Below, piece after piece: positions 47,217 through 55,941 of a stretch of DNA of 64,000 nt. Position 1 is the first letter of the stretch, and each line of letters begins with the position of its first letter. The notes below the pieces were generated by a model. The model ran no database searches and was not told the origin of the DNA. It saw only the letters and a list, made by a program, of their open reading frames with translations. The DNA comes from Sphingomonas sp. S2-65 (GTDB lineage Bacteria; Pseudomonadota; Alphaproteobacteria; Sphingomonadales; Sphingomonadaceae): the NCBI RefSeq assembly GCF_021513175.1, contig NZ_CP090953.1, positions 372,001 through 436,000 on the forward strand, written 5' to 3'. The translations under genes and the position numbers were made by a program.

Positions 47217-48398
47217 ATGCGCGCACTCACCTGGCACGGCAAGCACGACGTGCGGATGGAGACCGTTCCCGATCCCGAAATCCTGAACCCGCGCGACGCG
47301 ATCATCAAGATCACCTCGACGGCGATATGCGGGTCGGATCTCCATCTCTACGACGCCTATATCCCAACGCTGCAGAAGGGTGACATCCTCGGCCATGAGT
47401 TCATGGGCGAAGTGGTGGATGTCGGGGCGAAATCGACGCTGAAAAAGGGTCAGCGCGTGGTGGTACCGTTCACCATCTCGTGCGGCAGCTGCTTCCACTG
47501 CTCCAAGCAGCAATTCTCGGCCTGCGACAATGGCAACCCGGCCGACAACCAGGATTTGGGGCAGCAACTCTACGGCGAGCCGATGTCCGGCCTGTTCGGC
47601 TACACTCACCTGACCGGCGGCTATCCCGGCGGCCAGGCGGAATATGTCCGCGTGCCGTTCTCGGACGTAGGGCCGATCGTCATACCGGACGGCATGCCGG
47701 ACGACGACGTGCTGTTCCTCTCCGACATTCTGCCCACTGGCTGGATGGCGGCGGAGAACGCACAGATCGAGCCCGGCGATACCGTGGCGGTCTGGGGCTG
47801 CGGTCCGGTTGGCCTGTTCGCGGTCCAGTCGGCGTTCAAGATGGGCGCACACCGTGTGATCGCGATCGACCACTTTCCGCACCGGCTGGAGCTTGCCGCC
47901 AAATTCGGCGCCGAGACGATCAACTTCGAGGAGACCGACACCTATCACGCGCTGATGGAAATGACCGGTTCTATCGGTCCCGACGCCGTGATCGACTCGG
48001 TCGGCCTGGAGGCGCACGGCTTTTTCGTCGACAACATCGTCGACCAGATCAAGGCATCGACCTTCCTGGGCACCGATCGCCCGCACGCGCTCCGCCAGGC
48101 GATCCTCGCCTGCCGCAAGGGCGGCCGCGTGTCCGTGCCTGGCGTCTATGGCGGGTTCCTCGATAAATTCCCGTTCGGCGCCTTCATGGAGAAGGGCCTG
48201 ACCATGAAGACCGGCCAGACTCATGTGCAGAAATATCTGCCCAAGTTGCTCGAGATGATCGGCAACAAGGAACTGGATACGACCTTCCTCATCTCGCACC
48301 GTCTGCCGCTCGAACAGGCGCCCGACGGGTACAAGATGTTCAAGAACGAACAGAACACCTGCACCAAGGTGGTGCTGAAGCCTGGCATGGCGGCCTGA
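47217..48398 (+). CDS. Zinc-dependent alcohol (formaldehyde-type) dehydrogenase
   Basis: This medium-chain dehydrogenase of 393 residues belongs to the branch of glutathione-independent formaldehyde and related dehydrogenases. The catalytic zinc ligands are in [10 protein letters not shown] and GHEFMGEV, and the structural zinc site is [15 protein letters not shown]. The NAD fold shows [17 protein letters not shown]. Its substrate is not determined. It sits 35 bases after the SRPBCC gene, and a short-chain dehydrogenase follows 13 bases later, so two oxidoreductases are made together. Confidence 0.93.
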   Translation: MRALTWHGKHDVRMETVPDPEILNPRDAIIKITSTAICGSDLHLYDAYIPTLQKGDILGHEFMGEVVDVGAKSTLKKGQRVVVPFTISCGSCFHCSKQQFSACDNGNPADNQDLGQQLYGEPMSGLFGYTHLTGGYPGGQAEYVRVPFSDVGPIVIPDGMPDDDVLFLSDILPTGWMAAENAQIEPGDTVAVWGCGPVGLFAVQSAFKMGAHRVIAIDHFPHRLELAAKFGAETINFEETDTYHALMEMTGSIGPDAVIDSVGLEAHGFFVDNIVDQIKASTFLGTDRPHALRQAILACRKGGRVSVPGVYGGFLDKFPFGAFMEKGLTMKTGQTHVQKYLPKLLEMIGNKELDTTFLISHRLPLEQAPDGYKMFKNEQNTCTKVVLKPGMAA

Positions 48399-48411
48399 GG
48401 AGATAAGCGAA

Positions 48412-49206
48412 ATGGCGAACAAGCTTGCAGTGATCACCGGTGCCTCGACGGGCATCGGCAAGGAGATCGCAAAGATCGCGGCCGGCGAAGGTTACGACCT
48501 GATCATCGTCGCGGACGAGCCGCAGATCGACGCCGCGGCGGGCGAACTGAACGGCTTCGGCGTCGACGTGCAGACGGTCGAAGCCGATCTGTCCACTTTC
48601 GAGGGTAACGATCGTCTGCTCGCGGCATGTGGCGGACGGCCGATCGACGTCCTGGTCGCCAATGCCGGACGGGGGCTGGGGCAGGGCTTCCTGGAACAGG
48701 ATCCCGCCGAATGGCGCCGCGTAATCGACACCAACGTCACCGGCACGACATATCTGCTCCAGAAGGTGCTGCAGCAGATGGTGCCGCGCAACGAAGGCAA
48801 TGTCCTGATCACCGGCTCGATCGCCGGATTGATCCCGGGAGCGTGGCAGGCGGTGTATAACGGCACCAAGGCGTATCTCGACAGCCTGTCCTATGCGATC
48901 CGCGAGGAGATCAAGGACACCGACGTCAATGTCACCGTGCTGATGCCGGGGCCGACCGAGACCGAGTTCTTCCGCCGCGCCAACATGGAAAACACGCCGG
49001 TGGGTGAATCGGAGAAGGCCGATGCCGCCAAGGTGGCCCAGGACGGCTGGTCGGCGATGACCTCGCGCAAGCCGCACGTCGTGTCGGGCTTCATGAACAA
49101 GGTGCAGGCGACGATGAGCCACATCACGCCGGATACGCTGAATGCGAAGATGCACACCGGCATGGCGAAACCCGACGATGTCGAGGAAAGCCGAGGCGGG
49201 CTCTGA
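48412..49206 (+). CDS. Short-chain dehydrogenase/reductase
   Basis: This 264-residue SDR has the cofactor motif TGASTGIGKEIA near the N-terminus, NAGRG in the NNAG position, Ser in ITGSIAG and the catalytic YNGTK. The Asp/Glu residues after the second strand suggest NAD preference, which is inference. It is the last gene of the stress cluster and is followed by a palindrome. Confidence 0.93.
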   Translation: MANKLAVITGASTGIGKEIAKIAAGEGYDLIIVADEPQIDAAAGELNGFGVDVQTVEADLSTFEGNDRLLAACGGRPIDVLVANAGRGLGQGFLEQDPAEWRRVIDTNVTGTTYLLQKVLQQMVPRNEGNVLITGSIAGLIPGAWQAVYNGTKAYLDSLSYAIREEIKDTDVNVTVLMPGPTETEFFRRANMENTPVGESEKADAAKVAQDGWSAMTSRKPHVVSGFMNKVQATMSHITPDTLNAKMHTGMAKPDDVEESRGGL

Positions 49207-49221
49207 CCTGTGGCAACTCTC

Positions 49222-49257
49222 CACCCCTCTCTCCCTGGGAGAGAGGGGGAGGGGTGT
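49222..49257. repeat. C/G-strand palindrome after the SDR gene
   Basis: CACCCCTCTCTCCC and GGGAGAGAGGGG, extended by GAGGGGTG, form a long stem 15 bases past the SDR stop. It resembles a short repeat common in sphingomonad intergenic regions and may serve as transcript end. Confidence 0.6.
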
Positions 49258-49360
49258 GCCATCCGGCTTTTCTATCAAGAAAGGTTTGGGAACACGGCGC
49301 GTCTGGGCCAGGCAGTCGGGGGACGGCTGCCTGGCATATGCTGAGTGGCGGGCAAATGCC

Positions 49361-49636
49361 TTAGACGGTTTCTTCCTGGCCGATCGCCGCTCGCACCATG
49401 GCGTTCCAGATCTCGGCCGGGTTGGTGCCGACTCCGCGGCCGGCCTCGACCATCTCAGGCGTGGGCTCGCGCAATGTGCGCAGCACTGCCAAGGCGCGGT
49501 TCACCTCTTGCGGCCACACCGCATCGACTTCGCCCCCGGCGCTGGCGTCCTGGCCTTCGCCGTTTATGCTCAGCGCTCTCGCCGCGATCACGCGCGCGAT
49601 GCGCTCTACCGGCGAGGTGACGGAGATGTCGGTCAT
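49361..49636 (-). CDS. Small conserved hypothetical protein
   Basis: From ATG 49636 this is a 91-residue protein with a C-terminal block EPTPEMVEAGRGVGTNPAEIWNAMVRAAI. Short sphingomonad proteins often carry a block like (E)PT-MIEAG with a later W-AM, but the function is unknown. It starts four bases after the zinc-ribbon gene's stop and so is co-transcribed with it. No strong ribosome site is seen; AGGAG lies 11 bases upstream. Confidence 0.6.
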   Translation of the reverse strand: MTDISVTSPVERIARVIAARALSINGEGQDASAGGEVDAVWPQEVNRALAVLRTLREPTPEMVEAGRGVGTNPAEIWNAMVRAAIGQEETV

Positions 49637-49640
49637 CGAA

Positions 49641-49925
49641 CTAGCTGCTCCTGTTGGCTGTATCGAAACTGGCAACGCGCCGCGCCGTTGAGCCGTTCCT
49701 GCGAAGAACGGGTGCGAGCGCCGAGACAGTACGCAGCCGCACCACCGTGCTGCCAAAGCTACTGCCGGCAAGCAGCGGCAGAGCGATTCCGCAAAAGGCG
49801 CATTCGGCAGTGAGGCGCCCGACCAGCCAGTGCGATTGCGCGCAGTCCGGACAATGGTTCAACTGCTGCGGCCGATACGCTGCGCGATAGCCGTCGTGGG
49901 TCCGGCGATTGCCGAGATCGTACAT
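49641..49925 (-). CDS. Small zinc-ribbon protein
   Basis: From ATG 49925 (after GGGAGAC) this is a 94-residue protein. Cys25-x2-Cys28 and Cys42-x2-Cys45 (HCPDCAQ and ECAFCGI) form a zinc-ribbon signature. The N-terminus MYDLGNRRTHDGYRAAYRPQ is polar, and the tail is Ser/Arg-rich without structure clues. It may bind zinc and RNA or protein; the role is unknown. An EcfG-like promoter lies about 25 bases upstream. Confidence 0.7.
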   Translation of the reverse strand: MYDLGNRRTHDGYRAAYRPQQLNHCPDCAQSHWLVGRLTAECAFCGIALPLLAGSSFGSTVVRLRTVSALAPVLRRNGSTARRVASFDTANRSS

Positions 49926-49949
49926 GCAAGGTCTCCCGTGGGACCCGGT

Positions 49950-49975
49950 AACCGCCCCCAGGCGTGAGTTGTTCC
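49950..49975 (-). promoter_or_regulatory. EcfG-like promoter of the zinc-ribbon gene pair
   Basis: On the minus strand GGAAC (49975-49971), 17 bases, then GGTT (49953-49950), with predicted start about 17 bases before the ATG and directly upstream of the ribosome site. The gap 49926-50141 holds this and the leader of the next gene, and no other gene was seen. Confidence 0.55.
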
Positions 49976-50141
49976 TGTGCCGAACCGAAATGCCGCCCCG
50001 ATGGCGTCGCAACGCGGAAGAAGCGCCACGCCAGACGTCCTGAACGGCAGCTAACAACTCCATTCAGGCTCGGCGCATCCCGACTCGGTCATAACCGCAG
50101 CATGGAAACGCGGCACAGATGCCGTGACGAGGAGGACCGCC

Positions 50142-50534
50142 ATGAAGAACACCCTGTTTTCCGCCCTGCTCGCCGCCAGCGTCACTCTGGGCGGCATCGC
50201 CGCCACGCCGGCCGCAGCACAGCGTTACGACGGCTATGGGTATCAGGATCGCGGCTATCGCGATGGCTACCGTGGTGACCGCGGCGACCGTGGGTATCGC
50301 GGCTACCGCGGCGAGTATCGCGGCGACCGTGGCTATCGTCAGCGCTATGGCTACCGTCGCTGCAGCAGCGGCACTACCGGAACAATCCTGGGTGCAGTGG
50401 CCGGCGGCTTGCTCGGCGGCGAGATCGGCCGCGGCAATTCCTACCGTGGCCGCAGCACCACCGGCACGATCCTGGGCGCCGGCGCGGGCGCGCTGCTGGG
50501 CCGCGAAGTCGACGGCGGCAACTGCCGCCGCTGA
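50142..50534 (+). CDS. Secreted glycine-zipper (2TM) protein with Tyr/Arg/Gly repeats
   Basis: From ATG 50142 (after GAGGAGGACC) this is a 130-residue protein with a signal peptide (about residues 1-26, ending AAA-Q). A low-complexity stretch follows, made of Y-R-G-D/Y units (residues 28-72). Two glycine-zipper segments then appear: TTGTILGAVAGGLLGGEIG and TTGTILGAGAGALLGREV. Such proteins sit in the envelope or outer membrane; function is unknown. A terminator follows 23 bases after the stop. Confidence 0.82.
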   Translation: MKNTLFSALLAASVTLGGIAATPAAAQRYDGYGYQDRGYRDGYRGDRGDRGYRGYRGEYRGDRGYRQRYGYRRCSSGTTGTILGAVAGGLLGGEIGRGNSYRGRSTTGTILGAGAGALLGREVDGGNCRR

Positions 50535-50557
50535 TCACCGGCGAATCGCCAGGAAAG

Positions 50558-50584
50558 GGCGTCCGCGGAAGCGGGCGCCTTTTT
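50558..50584 (+). terminator. Rho-independent terminator of the glycine-zipper gene
   Basis: GGCGTCCGC and GCGGGCGCC pair over nine bases with one wobble around a GGAA loop and are followed by five T. Confidence 0.88.
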
Positions 50585-50610
50585 CGCGTCTGCGATGTCG
50601 CTGGAAGAGG

Positions 50611-50684
50611 TGGAGGCCCGAGCCGGAATCGAACCGGCATATACGGATTTGCAGTCCGCTGCGTCACCATTCCGCCATCGGGCC
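50611..50684 (-). tRNA. tRNA-Cys (anticodon GCA)
   Basis: This 74-nucleotide cloverleaf is on the minus strand. The acceptor stem pairs GGCCCGA with TCGGGCC, the anticodon loop CTGCAAA carries GCA, the T arm contains GGTTCGATTCC, and the CCA end is encoded. It has a -35 element TTGACA upstream. Confidence 0.97.
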
Positions 50685-50703
50685 ATCGGAGGTGAGGCGC
50701 GGG

Positions 50704-50732
50704 GAATGCGCAGGGCAGTGGCCCCGTGTCAA
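50704..50732 (-). promoter_or_regulatory. Promoter of tRNA-Cys
   Basis: On the minus strand a perfect -35 TTGACA (50732-50727) is followed after 17 bases by the weak hexamer GCATTC (50709-50704), about 20 bases before the tRNA 5' end. Confidence 0.5.
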
Positions 50733-50760
50733 CATAGTTTCAAAATAGCGCGGCGTTCGC

Positions 50761-50789
50761 TTGGCGTTATCCTTTGGCCGCGATAGAAG
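50761..50789 (+). promoter_or_regulatory. Possible promoter of the pcm-tolC unit
   Basis: TTGGCG (50761-50766), 17 bases, TAGAAG (50784-50789), about 64 bases before the ATG. It is only a moderate match. Confidence 0.3.
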
Positions 50790-50852
50790 CCGAGCAACGT
50801 CAACAAGTGTATTGCATGGCTAAAACAGCTGTGCCAGAAAGCCGGAGTGATG

Positions 50853-51533
50853 ATGGCTCTTTCGCTCGAATCCGCACCCGTCGAAACGACTCGTTTTGAA
50901 GCGATGCGGCACGCCATGGTGGCAAGCCAGCTGCGCACCAACGCGGTCAACGATCCGCGGGTGGTCGAAGCGATGGCGAAGGTGCCGCGCGAGGCGTATC
51001 TGCCTGCCGAACATCGTGCCATCGCCTATCGCGACGCGCTGTTGCCGCTGCCCGGTGGCCGCCGCCACAATTCGCCGCTCGCAACGGGCCGCTTGCTCAC
51101 GCAGGCGCAGATCCAGCCGAGCGACCGCGTGCTGCTGATCGGTGCTGCCGGGGGCTACGCCGCGGCAGTGCTGGCACTGCTCGCCGGCTCGATCGTGGCG
51201 GTGGAGCAGGAGCCGGCTTTGGCGGCTCTCGCCCGCGGGGCGCTTGCCGGTGAGGGAAATGTGGAGGTCGTGGAGGCGCCGCTCAGCGCCGGCTGGGCCG
51301 CGGCTGCGCCCTATGACCTGCTGATCGCCGACGGAGCGGTCGAGGAACTGCCCGACGCGCTCGTGGCGCAGATTCGCCCGGAGGGCCGGGTACTGACCGG
51401 CATCGTCGATCACGGCGTGACTCGGCTGGCAGCCGGGCGCCGCAGCGAGGGGGGCTTCGCGCTGGTCGACTTCATGGACATCGAATGCGCGGAGTTGCCG
51501 GGCTTCCGGCGTCTGCGAAAATTTACTTTCTGA
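50853..51533 (+). CDS. Protein-L-isoaspartate methyltransferase family protein
   Basis: This 226-residue protein matches the PIMT family, which methylates damaged isoaspartyl residues with S-adenosylmethionine. The opening block (MRHAMVASQLRTNAVNDPRVVEAMAKVPRE, split here) fits, but the SAM motif normally reading GxGxGYxTA is LIGAAGGYAAAVLAL. The usual substrate segment is also shortened, so activity may be altered. GGAG five bases upstream supports ATG 50853 over nearby starts. It is directly upstream of tolC, a conserved alphaproteobacterial order. Confidence 0.85.
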   Translation: MALSLESAPVETTRFEAMRHAMVASQLRTNAVNDPRVVEAMAKVPREAYLPAEHRAIAYRDALLPLPGGRRHNSPLATGRLLTQAQIQPSDRVLLIGAAGGYAAAVLALLAGSIVAVEQEPALAALARGALAGEGNVEVVEAPLSAGWAAAAPYDLLIADGAVEELPDALVAQIRPEGRVLTGIVDHGVTRLAAGRRSEGGFALVDFMDIECAELPGFRRLRKFTF

Positions 51534-51552
51534 TCAAGGAAAGAGGGGGGAG

Positions 51553-53142
51553 ATGCGCTTGAAAAACCTGCTGCTGGGCGTGAGCCTCACGGCGCTCGCG
51601 GGGCCTGCCTATGCGCAGACTACTACGACGCGTCAGGGCACGACGGCCGACGTGACGGTTCAAACCGCGCCGCAGGTGGCTACCCAGACACCCGCGACGA
51701 CCGCCACGCCGACCACGACGCTGCGGGAGGCGCTGCTTCAGGCGTACAACACCAACCCCGATCTTCAGGGCGAACGGGCGAACCAGCGCGCGAACGATGA
51801 GAACGTGCCGATCGCGCGATCGCAGGGGCGGTTCGGCGTCGGCAGTACTGGCTCGGTCAGCAGCAGCGTCTACGACTCGGACGGAAACGCCTTCACACCG
51901 ACCCGCCAGGGCCGCCTCGGCCTCAACGTGTCGCAGCCTATCTATAGCGGTGGATCGGTGCGCAATTCCGTACGCGCTGCGGAAACGCGCGTGAACGCCG
52001 GCCGCGCGAACCTGCGCGGGGTAGAGGCCGACACCTTCACCTCGGTAGTCACTGCCTATGTCGACGTGATCCGCAACGAGGCGATCGTCCGGCTCAACCA
52101 GCAGAATGTCCGCGTCCTGCAAGTCAACCTCCAGGCAACGCGTGACCGGTTCGAGGTCGGCGACCTCACGCGCACCGACGTCGCGCAATCCGAAGCGCGC
52201 TTGGCGCTGGCGCAGAGCCAGCTTCGCAACGCCGAGGCGCAGCTGATCGGCAGCCGTGAAAGCTATATCCGCGTAGTCGGCACCCCTCCGGGCGTCCTCG
52301 CGCCGCCTCCGGTCCTTCCCAACCTGCCGGACGACGCGCAGGTGGCCGAGCAGACCGCGCTCGCGAACAACCCGTTCCTCGAGGCCGCCCAGCTCCAGCG
52401 CGACGCAACGCGGTTCGACACGCGAGTGGCGCGCGCCAGCCGGCTTCCCCAGGTCAGCCTGGGAGTCGGTGGCGACTATTACAATTATCTGGGCTCGGTC
52501 CCCGGCCAGGCAGCCCAGCAGCTGTCCAGCAACGGCTTCTCCAGCACGATCGGCGCTCAGGTGAGCCTGCCGCTGTTCCAGGGCGGCCGCCCGGCCGCAC
52601 AGGTCCGCCAGGCGCAGGCCCGCGAGGCGTCTGCAATCGAATCGGTCACCCTGACCGAGCGTGGCGTGATCTCGCAGGCGCGCTCGGCCTATGCCTCTTA
52701 CCAGGGCGCGCTGCAGGTGATCGAATCGTCCCGCGTCGCCGTGGAAGCCAACCGGCTGAGCCTCGAGGGCGTGCGCGCCGAAAACAGTGTCGGCACCCGC
52801 ACCATCCTCGACATCCTCAACGCCGAGCAGGAATTGCTGAACTCCCAGGTCCAGTTCGTCACTGCCGAGCGCGACGCCTATATCGCCGGCTTCTCGCTGC
52901 TCGCGGCGATGGGCCGTGCCGAGGCCGCCGACCTCAATCTGGACGGTGGCCCGCTCTACGACCCGGAAGCCAACTACAACCGCGTGAAGGGCCGTTGGAG
53001 CGACTGGGCGGACGATCGCGCGCCGACCCCGGTCGGCACCTCGACCGCCGGTACCCCGCCGCAAGGGGCGACGGTCGCGCCGGGCGGTCTCGATCCGGTT
53101 TTGCAGCGACCGGTTGACACGACCCGCACAAATCCGGATTGA
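51553..53142 (+). CDS. tolC: TolC-family outer-membrane efflux protein
   Basis: TolC forms the outer-membrane duct for type I secretion and RND or MFS efflux pumps. The protein has 529 residues with a signal peptide (about 1-21, cleavage after AYA). It has two repeats of the helical duct (LREALLQAYNTNPDL and the matching QVSLPLFQGGR half) and a Thr/Pro-rich tail after the last duct segment. Partner pump genes are not adjacent. It follows the PIMT-like gene by 19 bases. Confidence 0.93.
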   Translation: MRLKNLLLGVSLTALAGPAYAQTTTTRQGTTADVTVQTAPQVATQTPATTATPTTTLREALLQAYNTNPDLQGERANQRANDENVPIARSQGRFGVGSTGSVSSSVYDSDGNAFTPTRQGRLGLNVSQPIYSGGSVRNSVRAAETRVNAGRANLRGVEADTFTSVVTAYVDVIRNEAIVRLNQQNVRVLQVNLQATRDRFEVGDLTRTDVAQSEARLALAQSQLRNAEAQLIGSRESYIRVVGTPPGVLAPPPVLPNLPDDAQVAEQTALANNPFLEAAQLQRDATRFDTRVARASRLPQVSLGVGGDYYNYLGSVPGQAAQQLSSNGFSSTIGAQVSLPLFQGGRPAAQVRQAQAREASAIESVTLTERGVISQARSAYASYQGALQVIESSRVAVEANRLSLEGVRAENSVGTRTILDILNAEQELLNSQVQFVTAERDAYIAGFSLLAAMGRAEAADLNLDGGPLYDPEANYNRVKGRWSDWADDRAPTPVGTSTAGTPPQGATVAPGGLDPVLQRPVDTTRTNPD

Positions 53143-53177
53143 GCGAAGCGATTAACCACGCGACCAAGGTGCGGACC

Positions 53178-53639
53178 ATGGGGGATATGAGTACCGAGCC
53201 GTCGATGGAAGAGATCCTTTCGTCCATTAAGCGCATCATCGCCGAGGAAGGGGAGGCCGCGGTCTCTTCCCGAAGCCGCCGCGGCAAGTCCGCGGCGCGG
53301 CGTGAGGTCGTGGTCGAGGATGAGCCGGCGGAAGACGAAGTGCTCGAGCTGAGTCAGCCGATGGCGGACGCCAGGTCTCACGGCGCTTCCGCGTCCGCAC
53401 CGGTTGAGCCCCTCGCCGATCCCATCCTCTCCGACCGCGCCGCGGAAGCCACGCGCGGGCCCCTGGAGGCGTTGTCGCGAATCGTCGTGAAGCCCGAAGT
53501 GCCGGGCACGGATACGCTGGAGGGCATGGTTCGCGAGATGCTCAAGCCGATGCTGCGGGACTGGCTGGACGACAATCTGCCGCGCATCGTCGAGACGATG
53601 GTCGCACGCGAGATTTCACGCATCACCGGACGGAACTAA
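53178..53639 (+). CDS. popZ: PopZ/DUF2497-type polar organising protein
   Basis: From ATG 53178 this is a 153-residue protein with the N-terminal helix PSMEEILSSIKRIIAEEGE and a Pro/Glu/Ala-rich acidic middle. The C-terminal helical block is LEGMVREMLKPMLRDWLDDNLP with VETMVAREISRITG. This is the PopZ layout, a polar scaffold that captures the chromosome origin and cell-cycle regulators. An in-frame ATG at 53187 and a TTG at 53139, overlapping the tolC stop, are other starts. Confidence 0.88.
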   Translation: MGDMSTEPSMEEILSSIKRIIAEEGEAAVSSRSRRGKSAARREVVVEDEPAEDEVLELSQPMADARSHGASASAPVEPLADPILSDRAAEATRGPLEALSRIVVKPEVPGTDTLEGMVREMLKPMLRDWLDDNLPRIVETMVAREISRITGRN

Positions 53640-53702
53640 GCGTCGCAAGCTTTGACGCGGCGGGATTGTAACCCCGCCGCGTTCCTGCTCTATCTCGCGG
53701 CC

Positions 53703-55742
53703 ATGAAGCACATCCTGCTCGCGGGCGTAGCGCTCGCTTTCGCTGCCGCGCCGGCTACCGCACGCGACCTCACCATCGACGATGTCGCGACGCTTTCGCG
53801 CGTCGGCGCGCCCGCGGTGTCGCCGGACGGGCGTTGGCTGGTCTGGCAGCAGCGTGAGACCGACCTCGCCGCCAATCGTGGCCGGCTCGACCTATGGCGG
53901 CTCGACCTTCGCACCAGGGGCGCAGTGCCCGAGAAGCTCGTCGCCGAAGCCGAGGTGAACGAAGCCGCCCCGCAATTCTCACGCGACGGCCGCACCGTCT
54001 ACTTCCAGTCGGACAAGGGTGGCGAAGACGCAGTGTGGAGCGTGGCCGTCACCGGCGGCACGCCTACGCAGCGCACTCACATCGCCGGTGGCTTCAGCGG
54101 CTTCAAGGTCTCGCCCGACGATACCAAGCTGCTGATCTGGGCGGACCGCAAGCCGGGCGCCCCCAGCCTCGAACCGGCGCTGGAGAAGAAGGACGCGAAC
54201 GCGGGCTCCGGGCGGACCTATGACCAGCTCTTCGTGCGCCATTGGGACGCATGGGCGAACGGCGACCGCTCGCAGCTCTTCGTGCTGCCCTTCGGCCCCG
54301 CCGGCGCCACCGGCAGCGGGACGGCGATCGGGGGCCAGCTGATCGGCGACACGCCTTCCAAGCCCTTCGGCGGCGGCGAGGAATTAGCCTGGAGCGCCGA
54401 TGGCAGGACGATCTACTTCGCGTTGCGCGAAGCAGGCCGGATCGAGTCGACCTCGACCAACCTCGACATCTTCGCCGCGCCCGCCGATGGATCCGCCGCT
54501 CCCGTGAACCTCACTGACGACAATGACGGTACCGACACGCTTCCGACCGTGTCGCCCGACGGCAAGTGGCTCGCTTACATGTCGATGGCGCGCGCCGGCT
54601 ATGAGGCCGACCGCCAGGTGCTCAAGCTGCGCAACCTCGCCACTGGCGAAATCCGCGCGCTGACCCAGGGATGGGACCGCTCGGTCGCGTCGATCGCCTG
54701 GGCGCCGGATGGCAAGCGCCTCTACGTGACCGCGCAGGACACCCAGGAAGAGCCCATCTTCACTGTCGATGCCAGGAGCGGCAAGGTCGCCCGGCTGACG
54801 CAGCAGGGCGTCGTGACTGCGGTTCTGCCGACCCGGAGCGGCGCGGTGTTCGCGATGAACAGCCTCACCGCGCCCGACGACTTCTACGCGCTGACGGGCA
54901 AGAAGGTCACGCGTTTGACTTCGGTCAACGCCGCCAAGCTCTCGGGCATCGACATGCCAAAGGTCGATCGCTTCAGCTTCGCCGGCGCCAATGGCGACAC
55001 GGTCTGGGGCTATTCGGTCCGCCCCGCCAGTCTGGCCCAAGGCGCCAAGGCACCCATTGCCTTCGTCGTCCATGGCGGCCCGCAGGGATCGAGCAACAAC
55101 AGCTGGTCCTATCGCTGGAACCCCGCCGTGTTCGCCGGCGCCGGCTATGCGGTGGTCTCGGTCGATTTCCACGGTTCCACCGGTTATGGGCAGGCCTTCA
55201 CCGACGCGATCCGCAGCAATTGGGGCGGATGGCCGCTCGAGGATCTGCAGAAGGGTCTCGCCGCGGCGACCGCCAAATTCTCCTATCTCGACGGTGGCAA
55301 CGCCTGCGCGCTCGGCGCCTCCTATGGCGGTTATATGATGAACTGGATCGAAGGGCAGTGGCCCGATCGCTTCAAGTGCATCGTCCAGCATGACGGCGTT
55401 TTCGACGCCCGCGCCATGGCCTATGAGACCGAGGAGCTGTGGTTCGACGAGTGGGAGCATGGCGGGAAGACCTATTACGAAGATCCGGAAGCCTTCGAAA
55501 AGTGGAACCCGGTGCACCACGTCGCCAAGTGGAAGACTCCCCAGCTGGTCATCACCAGCGAAAAGGACTTCCGCATCCCCTATACGCAGGGGCTCGCCGC
55601 CTTCACCGCGCTCCAGCGCCAGGGCGTCGACAGCCGCCTGCTGGTATTTCCCGATGAGAATCACTGGGTGCTCAAGCCCAAGAACTCGCTGCAATGGTAT
55701 GGCGAGGTACTCGGCTGGTTGAACAAGTACACCGGCAAGTAG
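53703..55742 (+). CDS. S9-family prolyl oligopeptidase-type peptidase
   Basis: From ATG 53703 this is a 679-residue protein. It has a signal peptide (about residues 1-19), an N-terminal beta-propeller with WD-like DGRTVYFQSDKGG and TVSPDGKWLAYMS repeats, and a C-terminal alpha/beta hydrolase. The catalytic triad is Ser in GASYGGYMMNW, Asp in SEKDFRIPYTQG and His in DENHWV. It is likely a periplasmic dipeptidyl or acylaminoacyl peptidase that digests peptides. A palindromic repeat follows its stop. Confidence 0.92.
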   Translation: MKHILLAGVALAFAAAPATARDLTIDDVATLSRVGAPAVSPDGRWLVWQQRETDLAANRGRLDLWRLDLRTRGAVPEKLVAEAEVNEAAPQFSRDGRTVYFQSDKGGEDAVWSVAVTGGTPTQRTHIAGGFSGFKVSPDDTKLLIWADRKPGAPSLEPALEKKDANAGSGRTYDQLFVRHWDAWANGDRSQLFVLPFGPAGATGSGTAIGGQLIGDTPSKPFGGGEELAWSADGRTIYFALREAGRIESTSTNLDIFAAPADGSAAPVNLTDDNDGTDTLPTVSPDGKWLAYMSMARAGYEADRQVLKLRNLATGEIRALTQGWDRSVASIAWAPDGKRLYVTAQDTQEEPIFTVDARSGKVARLTQQGVVTAVLPTRSGAVFAMNSLTAPDDFYALTGKKVTRLTSVNAAKLSGIDMPKVDRFSFAGANGDTVWGYSVRPASLAQGAKAPIAFVVHGGPQGSSNNSWSYRWNPAVFAGAGYAVVSVDFHGSTGYGQAFTDAIRSNWGGWPLEDLQKGLAAATAKFSYLDGGNACALGASYGGYMMNWIEGQWPDRFKCIVQHDGVFDARAMAYETEELWFDEWEHGGKTYYEDPEAFEKWNPVHHVAKWKTPQLVITSEKDFRIPYTQGLAAFTALQRQGVDSRLLVFPDENHWVLKPKNSLQWYGEVLGWLNKYTGK

Positions 55743-55762
55743 GCGCCGATCTACGATCCTCC

Positions 55763-55840
55763 GTCATCCCGGCCTTGAGCCGGGATCCCGCTTCTTCTGC
55801 CGGGAAAGGCAGCGGGCCCCCGGCTCAAGGCCGGGGTGAC
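55763..55840. repeat. REP-like palindromic element, copy 2
   Basis: This 78-base copy of the element at 25799-25877 has the same outer arms (GTCATCCCGGCCTTGAGCCG and GGCTCAAGGCCGGGGTGAC), but the tip reads CTGCCGGGAAAGGCAG where copy 1 has CTGCTACCGCAAGGCAG. It lies 20 bases after the S9 peptidase stop and about 100 before valS. Confidence 0.85.
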
Positions 55841-55941
55841 GTGGGAGGGACGTCAAACCTAGCAATTCTCCTCCGTCCAAGCGGAAGGGGAACCTACCGG
55901 AGGGTTGTGCGAAACTTGCACACCCCGCTAAAGCCCGCGTC

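Noticed and set aside
50256..50350. Repeats in the glycine-zipper gene as a DNA repeat array or CRISPR
   Set aside because: They are irregular and keep the reading frame, encoding Tyr/Arg/Gly units. There are no spacers.
55893..55913. GGAAC followed by GGTT upstream of valS
   Set aside because: Only nine bases separate the two words, too few for an EcfG promoter.
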